A stretch of 64,000 nt of DNA from Paragorgia papillata (GCA_035771165.1 JAWNZC010000088.1:2006501-2070500); one strand, 5' to 3'; numbered from the stretch's first letter, positions 1 to 16,300 are shown. A program made the numbers and translations. Notes: generated by a model from the sequence alone, not told the origin.

Positions 1-2588
1 GAATGCCTCTTTAATTCTATTGGCAGTGAAGATTTTGATTTTGAACGTTTTAATATCAATTATTGGAAATAAACAAGTGTTGGTTGAAAATGTGATATAT
101 ATTTTTGGAATTATTTTAAAGTGAACTGAATGTAAGAGGAAAGTGCCTTTGTAAAATGCTTTGTCATTGTCATAACAATAATTGTGGAAAATTTGGTTAG
201 GATTTGACAATTATTAGTATTGTTGTCAAATAAATCTAAGAGAAGAAATGGTTATTTTTGCTAATTATGGTCATGTTTTGTCACTAATGACATGAAAATT
301 TAAATTTATATAAATGACATTGACTCTAAACTTTTCTTAATTGTTATAATGATAACGAGAATCCATTCTATGAATGCCTCTTTAATTCTATTGGCAGTGA
401 AGATTTTGATTTTGAACGTTTTAATATCAATTATTGGAAATAAACAAGTGTTGGTTGAAAATGTGATATATATTTTTGGAATTATTTTAAAGTGAACTGA
501 ATGCGAGAGGAAAGTGCCTTTGTAAAATGCTTTGTCATTGTCATAATAATAATTGTGGAAAATTTGGTTAGGATTTGACAATTATTAGAATTGTTGTCAA
601 ATAAATCTAAGAGAACAAATGGTTATTTTTGCTAATTTTGGTCCCGTTTGGTCACTAATGACATGAAAATTTTAATTTATATAAATGACATTGACTCTAA
701 ACTTTTCTTAATTATTATAATGATGACGAGAATGCATTCTATGAATGCCTCTTTAATTCTATTGCAGTGAAGATTTTGATTTTGAACGTTTTAATATCAA
801 TTATTGGAAATAAACAAGTGTTGGTTGAAAATGTGATATATATTTTTGGAATTATTTTAAAGTGAACTGAATATATATTTTTGGAATTATTTTAAAGTAA
901 ACTGAATGTAAGAGGAAAGTGCCTTTGTAAAATGCTTTGTCATTGTCATAACAATAATTGTGGAAAATTTGGTTAGGATTTGACAATTATTAGTATTGTT
1001 GTCAAATAAATCTAAGAGAAGAAATGGTTATTTTTGCTAATTTTGGTCCCGTTTGGTCACTAATGACATGAAAATTTTAATTTATATAAATGACATTCAC
1101 TCTAAACTTTTCTTAATTGTTATAATGATGACGAGAATGCATTCTATGAATGCCTCTTTAATTCTATTGGCAGTGAAGATTTTGATTTTGAATGTTTTAA
1201 TATCAATTATTGGAAATAAACAAGTGTTGGTTGAAAATGTGATATATATTTTTGGAATTATTTTAAAGTAAACTGAATGTAAGAGGAAAGTGCCTTTGTA
1301 AAATGCTTTGTCATTGTCATAACAATAATTGTGGAAAATTTGGTTAGGATTTGACAATTATTAGTATTCTTGTCAAATAAATCTAAGAGAAAAAATGGTT
1401 ATTTTTGCTAATTTTGGTCATGTTTGGTCGCTAATGACATGAAACTTTTAATTTATGTAAATGACATTGACTCCAGACTTTTATTGTTCTAATGATAATG
1501 AGAATGCATTGTGTGAATGCCTCTAATTCTATTGACCAGTGAAGATTTTGATTTTTAATGTTTTAATATCAATTATTGGAAATAAACAAGTGTTGGTTGA
1601 AAATGTGATATATATTTTTGGAATTATTTTAAAGTTAACTGAATGTGAGAGGAAATTAAGTGCCTTTGTAAAATTCTTTGTCATTGTCATAACAATAATT
1701 GCGGAAAATTTGGTAAGGATTTGACAATTATTAGTATTGTTGTCAAATAAATCTAACAGAACAAATGGTTATTTTTGCTAATTATGGTCATGTTTTGTCA
1801 CTAATGACATGAAAATTTTAATTTATATAAATGACATTGACTCTAAACTTTTCTTAATTGTTATAATGATGACGAGAATGCATTCTATGAATGCCTCTTT
1901 AATTCTATTGGCAGTGAAGATTTTGATTTTGAACGTTTTAATATCAATTATTGGAAATAAACAAGTGTTGGTTGAAAATGTGATATATATTTTTGGAATT
2001 ATTTTAAAGTGAACTGAATATATATTTTTGGAATTATTTTAAAGTGAACTGAATGTAAGAGGAAAGTGCCTTTGTAAAATGCTTTGTCATTGTCATAACA
2101 ATAATTGTGGAAAATTTGTTTAGGATTTGACAATTATTAGTATTGTTGTCAAATAAATCTAAGAGAAGAAATGGTTATTTTTGCTAATTTTGGTCATGTT
2201 TGGTCGCTAATGATATGAAACTTTTAATTTATATAAATGACATTTACTCCAGACTTTTATTGTTCTAATGATAATGAGAATGCATTGTGTGAATGCCTCT
2301 AATTCTATTGACCAGTGAAGATTTTGATTTTTAATGTTTTAATATCAATTATTGCAAATAAACAAGTGTTGGTTGAAAATGTGATATATATTTTTGGAAT
2401 TATTTTGAAGTGAACTGAATGTAAGAGGAAAGTGCCTTTGTAAAATGCTTTGTCATAACAATAATTGTGGAAAATTTGGTTAGGATTTGACAATTATTAG
2501 TATTGTTGTCAAATAAATCTAAGAGAAGAAATGGTTATTTTTGCTAATTTTGGTCCCGTTTGGTCACTAATGACATGAAAATTTTAAT

Positions 2589-5500
2589 TTATATAAATGA
2601 CATTGACTCTAAACTTTTCTTAATTGTTATAATGATGACGAGAATGCATTCTATGAATGCCTCTTTAATTCTATTGGCAGTGAAGATTTTGATTTTGAAT
2701 GTTTTAATATCAATTATTGGAAATAAACAAGTGTTGGTTGAAAATGTGATATATATTTTTGGAATTATTTTAAAGTGAACTGAATGTAAGAGGAAAGTGC
2801 CTTTGTAAAATGCTTTGTTATTGTCATAACAATAATTGTGGAAAATTTGGTTAGGATTTGACAATTATTAGAATTGTTCTCAAATAAATCTAAGAGAAGA
2901 AATGGTTATTTTTGCTAATTTTGGTCATGTTTGGTCGCTAATGACATGAAATTTTTAATTTATATAAATGACATTGACTCCAGACTTTTATTCTTCTAAT
3001 GATAATGGAGAATGCATTGTGTGAATGCCTCTAATTCTATTGACCAGTGAAGATTTTGATTTTTAATGTTTTAATATCAATTATTGCAAATAAACAAGTG
3101 TTGGTTGAAAATGTGATATATATTTTTGGAATTATTTTGAAGTGAACTGAATGTAAGAGGAAAGTGCCTTTGCAAAATGCTTTGTCATAAGAATAATTGT
3201 GGAAAATTTGGTTAGGATTTGACAATTATTAGTATTGTTGTCAAATAAATGTAAGAGAAGAAATGGTTATTTTTGCTAATTTTGGTCACCTTTGGTCACT
3301 AATGACATGAAAATTTTAATTTATATAAATGACATTGACTCTAAACTTTTCTTAATTGTTATAATGATGACGAGAATGCATTCTATGAATGCCTCTTTAA
3401 TTCTATTGGCAGTGAAGATTTTGATTTTGAATGTTTTAATATCAATTATTGGAAATAAACAAGTGTTGGTTGAAAATGTGATATATATTTTTGGAATTAT
3501 TTTAAAGTGAACTGAATGTAAGAGGAAAGTGCCTTTGTATAATGCTTTGTTATTGTCATAACAATAATTGTGGAAAATTTGGTTAGGATTTGATAATTAT
3601 TAGAATTGTTCTCAAATAAATCTAAGAGAAGAAATGGTTATTTTCGCAAATTTTGGTCATGTTTTGTCGCTAATGACATGAAATTTTTAATTTATATAAA
3701 TGACATTGACTCCAGACTTTTATTGTTCTAATGATAATGACAATGCATTGTGTGAATGCCTCTAATTCTATTGACCAGTGAAGATTTTGATTTTGAATGT
3801 TTTAATATCAATTATTGGAAATAAACAAGTGTTGGTTGAAAATGTGATATATATTTTTGGAATTATTTTAAAGTGAACTGAATGTAAGAGGAAAGTGCCT
3901 TTGTATAATGCTTTGTTATTGTCATAACAATAATTGCGGAAAATTTGTTTAGGTTTTGACAATTATTAGTATTGTTGTCATGCTTATTTTTGCTAATTAT
4001 GGTCAAATTTTGTCACTAATGACATGAAAATTTTAATTTATATAAATGACATTGACTCTAAACTTTTATTAATTGTTATAATGATAACGAGAATGCATTC
4101 TATGAATGCCTCTTTAATTCTATTGGCAGTGAAGATTTTGATTTTGAACGTTTTAATATCAATTATTGGAAATAAACAAGTGTTGGTTAAAAATGTGATA
4201 TATATTTTTGGAATTATTTTAAAGTGAACTGAATATATATTTTTGGAATTATTTTAAAGTAAACTGAATGTAAGAGGAAAGTGCCTTTGTAAAATGCTTT
4301 CTCATTGTCATAACAATAATTGTGGAAAATTTGGTTAGGATTTGACAATTATTAGTATTGTTGTCAAATAAATCTAAGAGAAGAAATGGTTATTTTTGCT
4401 AATTTTGGTCCCGTTTGGTCACTAATGACATGAAAATTTTAATTTATATAAATGACATTGACTCTAAACTTTTCTTAATTGTTATAATGATGACGAGAAT
4501 GCATTCTATGAATGCCTCTTTAATTCTATTGGCAGTGAAGATTTTGATTTTGAATGTTTTAATATCAATTATTGGAAATAAACAAGTGTTGGTTGAAAAT
4601 GTGATATATATTTTTGGAATTATTTTAAAGTGAACTGAATATATATTTTTGGAATTATTTTAAAGTAAACTGAATGTAAGAGGAAAGTGCCTTTGTAAAA
4701 TGCTTTCTCATTGTCATAACAATAATTGTGGAAAATTTGGTTAGGATTTGACAATTATTAGTATTGTTGTCAAATAAATCTAAGAGAAGAAATGGTTATT
4801 TTTGCTAATTTTGGTCCCGTTTGCTCACTAATGACATGAAAATTTTAATTTATATAAATGACATTGACTCTAAACTTTTCTTAATTGTTATAATGATGAC
4901 GAGAATGCATTCTATGAATGCCTCTTTAATTCTATTGGCAGTGAAGATTTTGATTTTGAATGTTTTAATATCAATTATTGGAAATAAACAAGTGTTGGTT
5001 GAAAATGTGATATATATTTTTGGAATTATTTTAAAGTGAACTGAATGTAAGAGGAAAGTGCCTTTGTAAAATGCTTTGTTATTGTCATAACAATAATTGT
5101 GGAAAATTTGGTTAGGATTTGACAATTATTAGAATTGTTCTCAAATAAATCTAAGAGAAGAAATGGTTATTTTTGCTAATTTTGGTCATGTTTGGTCGCT
5201 AATGACATGAAATTTTTAATTTATATAAATGACATTGACTCCAGACTTTTATTCTTCTAATGATAATGAGAATGCATTGTGTGAATGCCTCTAATTCTAT
5301 TGACCAGTGAAGATTTTGATTTTTAATGTTTTAATATCAATTATTGCAAATAAACAAGTGTTGGTTGAAAATGTGATATATATTTTTGGAATTATTTTGA
5401 AGTGAACTGAATGTAAGAGGAAAGTGCCTTTGCAAAATGCTTTGTCATAAGAATAATTGTGGAAAATTTGGTTAGGATTTGACAATTATTAGTATTGTTG

Positions 5501-7110
5501 TCAAATAAATGTAAGAGAAGAAATGGTTATTTTTGCTAATTTTGGTCACCTTTGGTCACTAATGACATGAAAATTTTAATTTATATAAATGACATTGACT
5601 CTAAACTTTTCTTAATTGTTATAATGATGACGAGAATGCATTCTATGAATGCCTCTTTAATTCTATTGGCAGTGAAGATTTTGATTTTGAATGTTTTAAT
5701 ATCAATTATTGGAAATAAACAAGTGTTGGTTGAAAATGTGATATATATTTTTGGAATTATTTTAAAGTGAACTGAATGTAAGAGGAAAGTGCCTTTGTAT
5801 AATGCTTTGTTATTGTCATAACAATAATTGTGGAAAATTTGGTTAGGATTTGATAATTATTAGAATTGTTCTCAAATAAATCTAAGAGAAGAAATGGTTA
5901 TTTTCGCAAATTTTGGTCATGTTTTGTCGCTAATGACATGAAAATTTTTAATTTATATAAATGACATTGACTCCAGACTTTTATTGTTCTAATGATAATG
6001 ACAATGCATTGTGTGAATGCCTCTAATTCTATTGACCAGTGAAGATTTTGATTTTGAATGTTTTAATATCAATTATTGGAAATAAACAAGTGTTGGTTGA
6101 AAATGTGATATATATTTTTGGAATTATTTTAAAGTGAACTGAATGTAAGAGGAAAGTGCCTTTGTATAATGCTTTGTTATTGTCATAACAATAATTGCGG
6201 AAAATTTGTTTAGGTTTTGACAATTATTAGTATTGTTGTCATGCTTATTTTTGCTAATTATGGTCAAATTTTGTCACTAATGACATGAAAATTTTAATTT
6301 ATATAAATGACATTGACTCTAAACTTTTATTAATTGTTATAATGATAACGAGAATGCATTCTATGAATGCCTCTTTAATTCTATTGGCAGTGAAGATTTT
6401 GATTTTGAACGTTTTAATATCAATTATTGGAAATAAACAAGTGTTGGTTAAAAATGTGATATATATTTTTGGAATTATTTTAAAGTGAACTGAATGTAAG
6501 AGGAAAGTGCCTTTGTAAAATGCTTTGTCATTGTCATAACAATAATTGTGGAAAATTTGGTTAGGATTTGACAATTATTAGTATTGTTGTCAAATAAATC
6601 TAAGAGAACAAATGGTTATTTTTGCTAATTTTGGTCCCGTTTGGTCACTAATGACATGAAAATTTTAATTTATATAAATGTCATTGACTCTAACTTTTCT
6701 TAATTATTATAATGATGACGAGAATGCATTCTATGAATGCCTCTTTAATTCTATTGGCAGTGAAGATTTTGATTTTGAACGTTTTAATATCAATTATTGG
6801 AAATAAACGAGTGTTGGTTGAAAATGTGATATATATTTTTGGAATTATTTTAAAGTGAACTGAATATATATTTTTGGAATTATTTTAAAGTAAACTGAAT
6901 GTAAGAGGAAAGTGCCTTTGTAAAATGCTTTCTCATTGTCATAACAATAATTGTGGAAAATTTGGTTAGGATTTGACAATTATTAGTATTGTTGTCAAAT
7001 AAATCTAAGAGAAGAAATGGTTATTTTTGCTAATTTTGGTCATGTTTGGTCGCTAATGACATGAAAATTTTAATTTATATAAATGACATTGACTCTAAAC
7101 TTTTCTTAAT
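2589..7110. repeat. Higher-order duplication in satellite, 2261 bp offset
   Basis: The block starting near 2589 repeats almost base for base from about 4850. The same ordered series of variant monomers recurs at a constant offset of 2260-2261 bp (for example 3037 and 5297, 3292 and 5552, 3768 and 6029, 4024 and 6285). Rare private changes such as TTTTCGCAAATTTTGG and the deleted ATGCTTATTTTTGC junction occur in both. This is a segmental duplication of about six monomers, not independent variation. Confidence 0.88.
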
Positions 7111-10100
7111 TGTTATAATGATGACGAGAATGCATTCTATGAATGCCTCTTTAATTCTATTGGCAGTGAAGATTTTGATTTTGAATGTTTTAATATCAAT
7201 TATTGGAAATAAACAAGTGTTGGTTGAAAATGTGATATATATTTTTCGAATTATTTTAAAGTGAACTGAATGTAAGAGGAAAGTGCCTTTGTAAAATGCT
7301 TTGTTATTGTCATAACAATAATTGTTGAAAATTTGGTTAGGATTTGACAATTATTAGAATTGTTCTCAAATAAATCTAAGAGAAGAAATGGTTATTTTTG
7401 CTAATTTTGGTCATGTTTGGTCGCTAATGACATGAAATTTTTAATTTATATAAATGACATTGACTGCAGACTTTTATTGTTCTAATGATAATGACAATGC
7501 ATTGTGTGAATGCCTCTAATTCTATTGACCAGTGAAGATTTGGATTTTGAATGTTTTAATATCAATTATTGGAAATAAACACGTGTTGGTTGAAAATGTG
7601 AAATATTTGGAATTATTTTAAAGTGAGCTGAATGTGAGAGGAAAGTGCCTTTGTAAAATGCTTTGTCATTGTCATAACAATAATTGCGGAAAATTTGGTT
7701 AGGTTTTGACAATTATTAGTATTGTTGTCAAATAAATCTAAGAGAAGAAATGCTTCTTTTTGCTAATTATGGTCATGTTTTGTCACTAATGACATGAAAA
7801 TTTTAATTTATATAAATGACATTGACTCTAAACGTTTATTAATTGTTATAATGATAACGAGAATGCATTCTATGAATGCCTCTTTAACTCTATTGGCAGT
7901 GAAGATTTTGATTTTGAACGTTTTAATATCAATTATTGGAAATAAACAAGTGTTGGTTGAAAATGTGATATATATTTTTGGAATTATTTTAAAGTGAACT
8001 GAATATATATTTTTGGAATTATTTTAAAGTAAACTGAATGTAAGAGGAAAGTGCCTTTGTAAAATGCTTTGTCATTGTCATAACAATAATTGTGGAAAAT
8101 TTGGTTAGGATTTGACAATTATTAGTATTGTTGTCAAATAAATCTAAGAGAAGAAATGGTTATTTTTGCTAATTTTGGTCATGTTTGGTCGCTAATGACA
8201 TGAAACTTTTAATTTATGTAAATGACATTGACTCCAGACTTTTATTGTTCTAATGATAATGAGAATGCATTGTGTGAATGCCTCTAATTCTATTGACCAG
8301 TGAAGATTTTGATTTTTAATGTTTTAATATCAATTATTGGAAATAAACAAGTGTTGGTTGAAAATGTGATATATATTTTTGGAATTATTTTAAAGTTAAC
8401 TGAATGTGAGAGGAAATTAAGTGCCTTTGTAAAATTCTTTGTCATTGTCATAACAATAATTGCGGAAAATTTGGTAAGGATTTGACAATTATTAGTATTG
8501 TTGTCAAATAAATCTATGAGAAGAAATGGTTATTTTTGCTAATTATGATCATGTTTTGTCACTAATGACATGAAAATTTTAATTTATATAAATGACATGG
8601 ACTCTAAACTTTTCTTAATTGTTATAATGATGACGAGAATGCATTCTGTGAATGCCTCTTTAATTCTATTGGCAGTGAAGATTTTGATTTTGAATGTTTT
8701 AATATCAATTATTGGAAATAAACAAGTGTTGGTTGAAAATGTGATATATATTTTAGGAATTATTTTAAAGTGAACTGAATGTAAGAGGAAAGTTCCTTTG
8801 TAAAATGCTTTGTTATTGTCATAACAATAATTGTGGAAAATTTGGTTAGGATTTGACAATTATTCGAATTGTTCTCAAATAAATCTAAGAGAAGAAATGG
8901 TTATTTTTGCTAATTTTGGTCATGTTTGGTCGCTAATGACATGAAATTTTTAATTTATATAAATGACATTGACTCCAGACTTTTATTGTTCTAATGATAA
9001 TGACAATGCATTGTGTGAATGCCTCTAATTCTATTGACCAGTGAAGATTTTGATTTTGAATGTTTTAATATCAATTATTGGAAATAAACAAGTGTTGGTT
9101 GAAAATGTGATATATATTTTTGGAATTATTTTAAAGTGAGCTGAATGTGAGAGGAAAGTGCCTTTGTAAAATGCTTTGTCATTGTCATAACAATAATTGC
9201 GGAAAATTTGGTTAGGTTTTGACAATTATTAGTATTGTTGTCAAATAAATCTAAGAGAAGAAATGCTTATTTTTGCTAATTATGGTCATGTTTTGTCACT
9301 AATGACATGAAAATTTTAATTTATATAAATGACATTTGACTCTAAACGTTTATTAATTGTTATAATGATAACGAGAATGCATTCTATGAATGCCTCTTTA
9401 ATTCTATTGGCAGTGAAGATTTTGATTTTGAATGTTTTAATATCAATTATTGGAAATAAACAAGTGTTGGTTGAAAATGTGATATATATTTTGGAATTAT
9501 TTTAAAATGAACTGAATGTAAGAGGAAAGTGCCTTTGTAAAATGCTTTGTCATTGTCATAACAATAATTCTGGAAAATTTGGTTAGGATTTGACAATTAT
9601 TAGTATTGTTGTCAAATAAATCTAAGAGAAGAAATGGTTATTTTTGGTAATTTTGGTCATGTTTGGTCGCTAATGACATGAAACTTTTAATTTATATAAA
9701 TGACATTGACTCCAGACTTTTATTGTTCTAATGATAATGAGAATGCATTGTGTGAATGCCTCTAATTCTATTGACCAGTGAAGATTTTGATTTTGAATGT
9801 TTTAATATCAATTATTGGAAATAAACAAGTGTTGGTTGAAAATGTGATATATATTTTTGGAATTATTTTAAAGTGAACTGAATGTAAGAGGAAAGTGACT
9901 TTGTAAAATGCTTTGTCATTGTCATAACAATAATTGTGGAAAATTTGGTTAGGATTTGACAATTATTAGTATTGTTGTCAAATAAATCTAAGAGAAGAAA
10001 TGGTTATTTTTGGTAATTTCGGTCATGCTTGGTCGCTAATGACATGAAACTTTTAATTTATATAAATGACATTGACTCCAGACTTTGATTGTTTTAAAGA

Positions 10101-13100
10101 TGAGAATGCATTGTGTGAATGCCTCTAATTCTATTGACCAGTGAAGATTTTGATTTTGAACGTTTTAATATCAATTATTGGAAATAAACAAGTGTTGGTT
10201 GAAAATGTGATATATATTTTTGGAATTATTTTAAAGTGAACTGAATGTAAGAGGAAAGTGACTTTGTAAAATACTTTGTCATTGTCATAACAATAATGGA
10301 GGAAAATTTGGTTAGGATTTGACAATTATTAGTATTGTTGTCAAATAAATCTAAGAGAAGAAATGGTTATTTTTGCTAATTTCGGTCATGTTTGGTCGCT
10401 AATGACATGAAACTTTTAATTTATATAAATGACATTGACTCCAGACTTTGATTGTTCTAATGATGAGAATGCATTGTGTGAATGCCTCTAATTCTATTCA
10501 CCAGTGAAGATTTTGATTTTGAATGTTTTAATATGAATTATTGGAAATAAACAAGTGTTGGTTGAAAATGTGATATATATTTTTGGAATTATTTTAAAGT
10601 GAACTGAATGTAAGAGGAAAGTGACTTTGTAAAATACTTTGTCATTGTCATAACAATAATTGTGGAAAATTTGGTTAGGATTTGACAATTATTAGTATTG
10701 TTGTCAAATAAATCTAAGAGAAGAAATGGTTATTTTTGGTAATTTTGGTCCTGATTGGTCACTAATGACATGAAAATTTTAATTTATATAAATGACATTG
10801 ACTCTAAACTTTTCTTAATTGTTATAATGATGACGAGAATGCATTCTATGAATGCCTCTTTAATTCTATTGGCAGTGAAGATTTTGATTTTGAACGTTTT
10901 AATATCAATTATTGGAAATAAACAAGTGTTGGTTGAAAATGTGATATATATTTTTGGAATTATTTTAAAGTGAAGTGAATATATATTTTTGGAATTATTT
11001 TAAAGTGAACTGAATGTAAGAGGAAAGTGCCTTTGTAAAATGCTTTGTCATTGTCATAACAATAATTGTGGAAAATTTGGTTAGGATTTGACAATTATTA
11101 GTATTGTTGTCAAATAAATCTAAGAGAAGAAATGGTTATTTTTGCTAATTTTGGTCACGTTTGGTCGCTAATGACATGAAACTTTTAATTTATATAAATG
11201 ACATTGACTCCAGACTTTTATTGTTCTAATGATAATGAGAATGCATTGTGTGAATGCCTCTAATTCTATTGACCAGTGAAGATTTTGATTTTGAATGTTT
11301 TAATATCAATTATTGGAAATAAACAAGTGTTGGTTGAAAATGTGATATATATTTTTGGAATTATTTTGAAGTGAACTGAAGGTAAGAGGAAAGTGCCTTT
11401 GTAAAATGCTTTGTCATAACAATAATTGTGGAAAATTTGGTTAGGATTTGACAATTATTAGTATTGTTGTCAAATAAATCTAAGAGAAGAAATGGTTATT
11501 TTTGCTAATTTTGGTCCCGTTTGGTCACTAATGACATGAAAATGTTAATTTATATAAATAACATTGACTCTAAACGTTTATTAATTGTTATAATGATAAC
11601 GAGAATGCATTCGATGATTGCCTTTTTAATTCTATTGCCAGTGAATATTTTAATTTTGAATGTTTTAATATCAATTATTGGAATAAACAAGTGTTGGTTG
11701 AAAATGTGATATATATTTTTGGAATTATTTTAAAGTGAAGTGAATATATATTTTTGGAATTATTTTAAAGTGAGCTGAATGCGAGAGGAAAGTGCCTTTG
11801 TAAAATGCTTTGTCATTGTCATAACAATAATTGTGGAAAATTTGGTTAGGATTTGACAATTATTAGTATTGTTGTCAAATAAATCTAAGAGAAGAAATGG
11901 TTATTTTTGCTAATTATGGTCATGTTTTGTCACTAATGACATGAAAATTTTAATTTATATAAATGACATTGACTCCAGACTTTTATTGTTCTAATGATAA
12001 TGAGAATGCATTGTGTGAATGCCTCTAATTCTATTGACCAGTGAAGATTTTGATTTTGAATGTTTTAATATCAATTATTGGAAATAAACAAGTGTTGGTT
12101 GAAAATGTGATATATATTTTTGGAATTATTTTGAAGTGAACTGAAGGTAAGAGGAAAGTGCCTTTGTAAAATGCTTTGTCATAACAATAATTGTGGAAAA
12201 TTTGGTTAGGATTTGACAATTATTAGTATTGTTGTCAAATAAATCTAAGAGAAGAAATGGTTATTTTTGCTAATTTTGGTCCCGTTTGGTCACTAATGAC
12301 ATGAAAATGTTAATTTATATAAATAACATTGACTCTAAACGTTTATTAATTGTTATAATGATAACGAGAATGCATTCGATGATTGCCTTTTTAATTCTAT
12401 TGCCAGTGAATATTTTAATTTTGAATGTTTTAATATCAATTATTGGAATAAACAAGTGTTGGTTGAAAATGTGATATATATTTTTGGAATTATTTTAAAG
12501 TGAAGTGAATATATATTTTTGGAATTATTTTAAAGTGAGCTGAATGCGAGAGGAAAGTGCCTTTGTAAAATGCTTTGTCATTGTCATAACAATAATTGTG
12601 GAAAATTTGGTTAGGATTTGACAATTATTAGTATTGTTGTCAAATAAATCTAAGAGAAGAAATGGTTATTTTTGGTAATTTCGGTCATGCTTGGTCGCTA
12701 ATGACATGAAACTTTTAATTTATATAAATGACATTGACTCCAGACTTTGATTGTTCTAAAGATGAGAATGCATTGTGTGAATGCCTCTAATTCTATTGAC
12801 CAGTGAAGATTTTGATTTTGAACGTTTTAATATCAATTATTGGAAATAAACAAGTGTTGGTTGAAAATGTGATATATATTTTTGGAATTATTTTAAAGTG
12901 AACTGAATATATATTTTTGGAATTATTTTAAAGTGAACTGAATGTAAGAGGAAAGTGCCTTTGTAAAATGCTTTGTCATTGTCATAACAATAATTGTGGA
13001 AAATTTGGTTAGGATTTGACAATTATTAGTATTGTTGTCAAATAAATCTAAGAGAAGAAATGGTTATTTTTGCTAATTTTGGTCACGTTTGGTCGCTAAT

Positions 13101-13399
13101 GACATGAAACTTTTAATTTATATAAATGACATTGACTCCAGACTTTTATTGTTCTAATGATAATGAGAATGCATTGTGTGAATGCCTCTAATTCTATTGA
13201 CCAGTGAAGATTTTGATTTTGAATGTTTTAATATCAATTATTGGAAATAAACAAGTGTTGGTTGAAAATGTGATATATATTTTTGGAATTATTTTGAAGT
13301 GAACTGAAGGTAAGAGGAAAGTGCCTTTGTAAAATGCTTTGTCATAACAATAATTGTGGAAAATTTGGTTAGGATTTGACAATTATTAGTATTGTTGTC

Positions 13400-16300
13400 A
13401 AATAAATCTAAGAGAAGAAATGGTTATTTTTGCTAATTTTGGTCCCGTTTGGTCACTAATGACATGAAAATGTTAATTTATATAAATAACATTGACTCTA
13501 AACGTTTATTAATTGTTATAATGATAACGAGAATGCATTCGATGATTGCCTTTTTAATTCTATTGCCAGTGAATATTTTAATTTTGAATGTTTTAATATC
13601 AATTATTGGAATAAACAAGTGTTGGTTGAAAATGTGATATATATTTTTGGAATTATTTTAGAGTGAACTGAATGTAAGAGGAAAGTGCCTTTGTAAAATG
13701 CTTTGTCATTGTCATAACAATAATTGTGGAAAATTTGGTTAGGATTTGACAATTATTAGTATTGTTGTCAAATAAATCTAAGAGAAGAAATGGTTATTTT
13801 TGCTAATTTTGGTCATGTTTGGTCGTTAATGACATGAAACTTTTAATTTATATAAATGACATTGACTCCAGACTTTTATTGTTCTAGTGATAATGAGAAT
13901 GCATTGTGTGAATGCCTCTAATTCTATTGACCCGTGAAGATTTTGATTTTTAATGTTTTAATATCAATTATTGGAAATAAACAAGTGTTGGTTGAAAATG
14001 TGATATATATTTTTGGAATTATTTTGAAGTGAACTGAATGTAAGAGGAAAGTGCCTTTGTAAAATGCTTTCTCATAACAATAATTGTGGAAAATTTGGTT
14101 AGGATTTGACAATTATTAGTATTGTTGTCAAATAAATCTCAGAGAAGAAATGGTTATTTTTGCTAATTTTGGTCCCGTTTGGTCACTAATGACATGAAAA
14201 TGTTAATTTATATAAATAACATTGACTCTAAACGTTTATTAATTGTTATAATGATAACGAGAATGCATTCGATGATTGCCTTTTTAATTCTATTGCCAGT
14301 GAATATTTTAATTTTGAATGTTTTAATATCAATTATTGGAAATAAACAAGTGTTGGTTGAAAATGTGATATATATTTTTGGAATTATTTTAGAGTGAACT
14401 GAATGTAAGAGGAAAGTGCCTTTGTAAAATGCTTTGTCATTGTCATAACAATAATTGTGGAAAATTTGGTTAGGATTTGACAATTATTAGTATTGTTGTC
14501 AAATAAATCTAAGAGAAGAAATGGTTATTTTTGCTAATTTCGGTCATGTTTGGTCGCTAATGACATGAAACTTTTAATTTATGTAAATGACATTGACTCC
14601 AGACTTTGATTGTTCTAATGATGAGAATGCATTGTGTGAATGCCTCTAATTATATTGACCAGTGAAGATTTTGATTTTGAATGTTTTAATATCAATTATT
14701 GGAAATAAACAAGTGTTCGTTGAAAATGTGATATATATTTTTGGAATTATTTTAAAGTGAAGTGAATGCGAGAGGAAAGTGCCTTAGTAAAATGCTTTGT
14801 CATTGTCATAACAATAATTGTGGAAAATTTGGTTAGGATTTGACAATTATTAGAATTGTTGTCAAATAAATCTAAGAGAAGAAATGGTTATTTTTGCTAA
14901 TTTTGGTCATGTGGTCGCTAATGATATGAAATTTTTAATTTATATAAATGACATTGACTCCAGACTTTTATTCTTCTAATGATAATGAGAATGCATTGTG
15001 TGAATGCCTCTAATTCTATTGACCAGTGAAGATATTGATTTTGAATGTTTTAATATCAATTATTGAAAATAAAGAAGTGTTGGTTGAAAATGTGATATAT
15101 ATTTTTGGAATTATTTTAAAGTGAACTGAATGTAAGAGGAAAGTGCCTTTGTAAAATGCTTTGTCATTGTCATAACAATAATTGTGGGAAATTTGGTTAG
15201 GATTTGACAATTATTAGTATTGTTGTCAAATAAATCTAAGAGAAGAAATGGTTATTTTTGGTAATTTTGGTCCCGTTTGGTCACTAATGACATGAAAATT
15301 TTAATTTATATAAATGACATTGACTCTAAACTTTTCTTAATTGTTATAATGATGACGAGAATGCATTCTATGATTGCCTCTTTAATTCTATTGGCAGTGA
15401 AGATTTTGATTTTGAACGTTTTAATATCAATTATTGGAAATAAAGAAGTGTTGGTTGAAAATGTGATATATATTTTTGGAATTATTTTAAAGTGAACTGA
15501 ATATATATTTTTGGAATTATTTTAAAGTGAACTGAATGTAAGAGGAAAGTGCCTTTGTAAAATGCTTTGTCATTGTCATAACAATAATTGTGGAAAATTT
15601 GGTTAGGATTTGACAATTATTAGTATTGTTGTCAAATAAATCTAAGAGAAGAAATGGTTATTTTTGCTAATTTTGGTCATGTTTGGTCGCTAATGACATG
15701 AAACTTTTAATTTATATAAATGACATTGACTCCAGACTTTTATTGTTCTAATGATAATGAGAATGCATTGTGTGAATGCCTCTAATTCTATTGAGCAGTG
15801 AAGATTTTGATTTTTAATGTTTTAATATCAATTATTGGAAATAAACAAGTGTTGGTTGAAAATGTGATATATATTTTTGGAATTATTTTGAAGTGAACTG
15901 AATGTAAGAGGAAAGTGCCTTTGTAAAATGCTTTGTCATAACAATAATTGTGGAAAATTTGGTTAGGATTTGACAATTATTAGTATTGTTGTCAAATAAA
16001 TCTAAGAGAAGAAATGGTTATTTTTGCTAATTTTGGTCCCGTTTGGTCACTAATGACATGAAAATGTTAATTTATATAAATAACATTGACTCTAAACGTT
16101 TATTAATTGTTATAATGATAACGAGAATGCATTCGATGATTGCCTTTTTAATTCTATTGCCAGTGAATATTTTAATTTTGAATGTTTTAATATCAATTAT
16201 TGGAATAAACAAGTGTTGGTTGAAAATGTGATATATATTTTTGGAATTATTTTAGAGTGAACTGAATGTAAGAGGAAAGTGCCTTTGTAAAATGCTTTGT

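Noticed and set aside
250..310. CTAATGA...GAAA in each satellite monomer as a hammerhead core
   Set aside because: The core would need CUGAUGA (G at the third position), there is no room for stem II between CTAATGA and GAAA, and no pairing strand for stem I or III.
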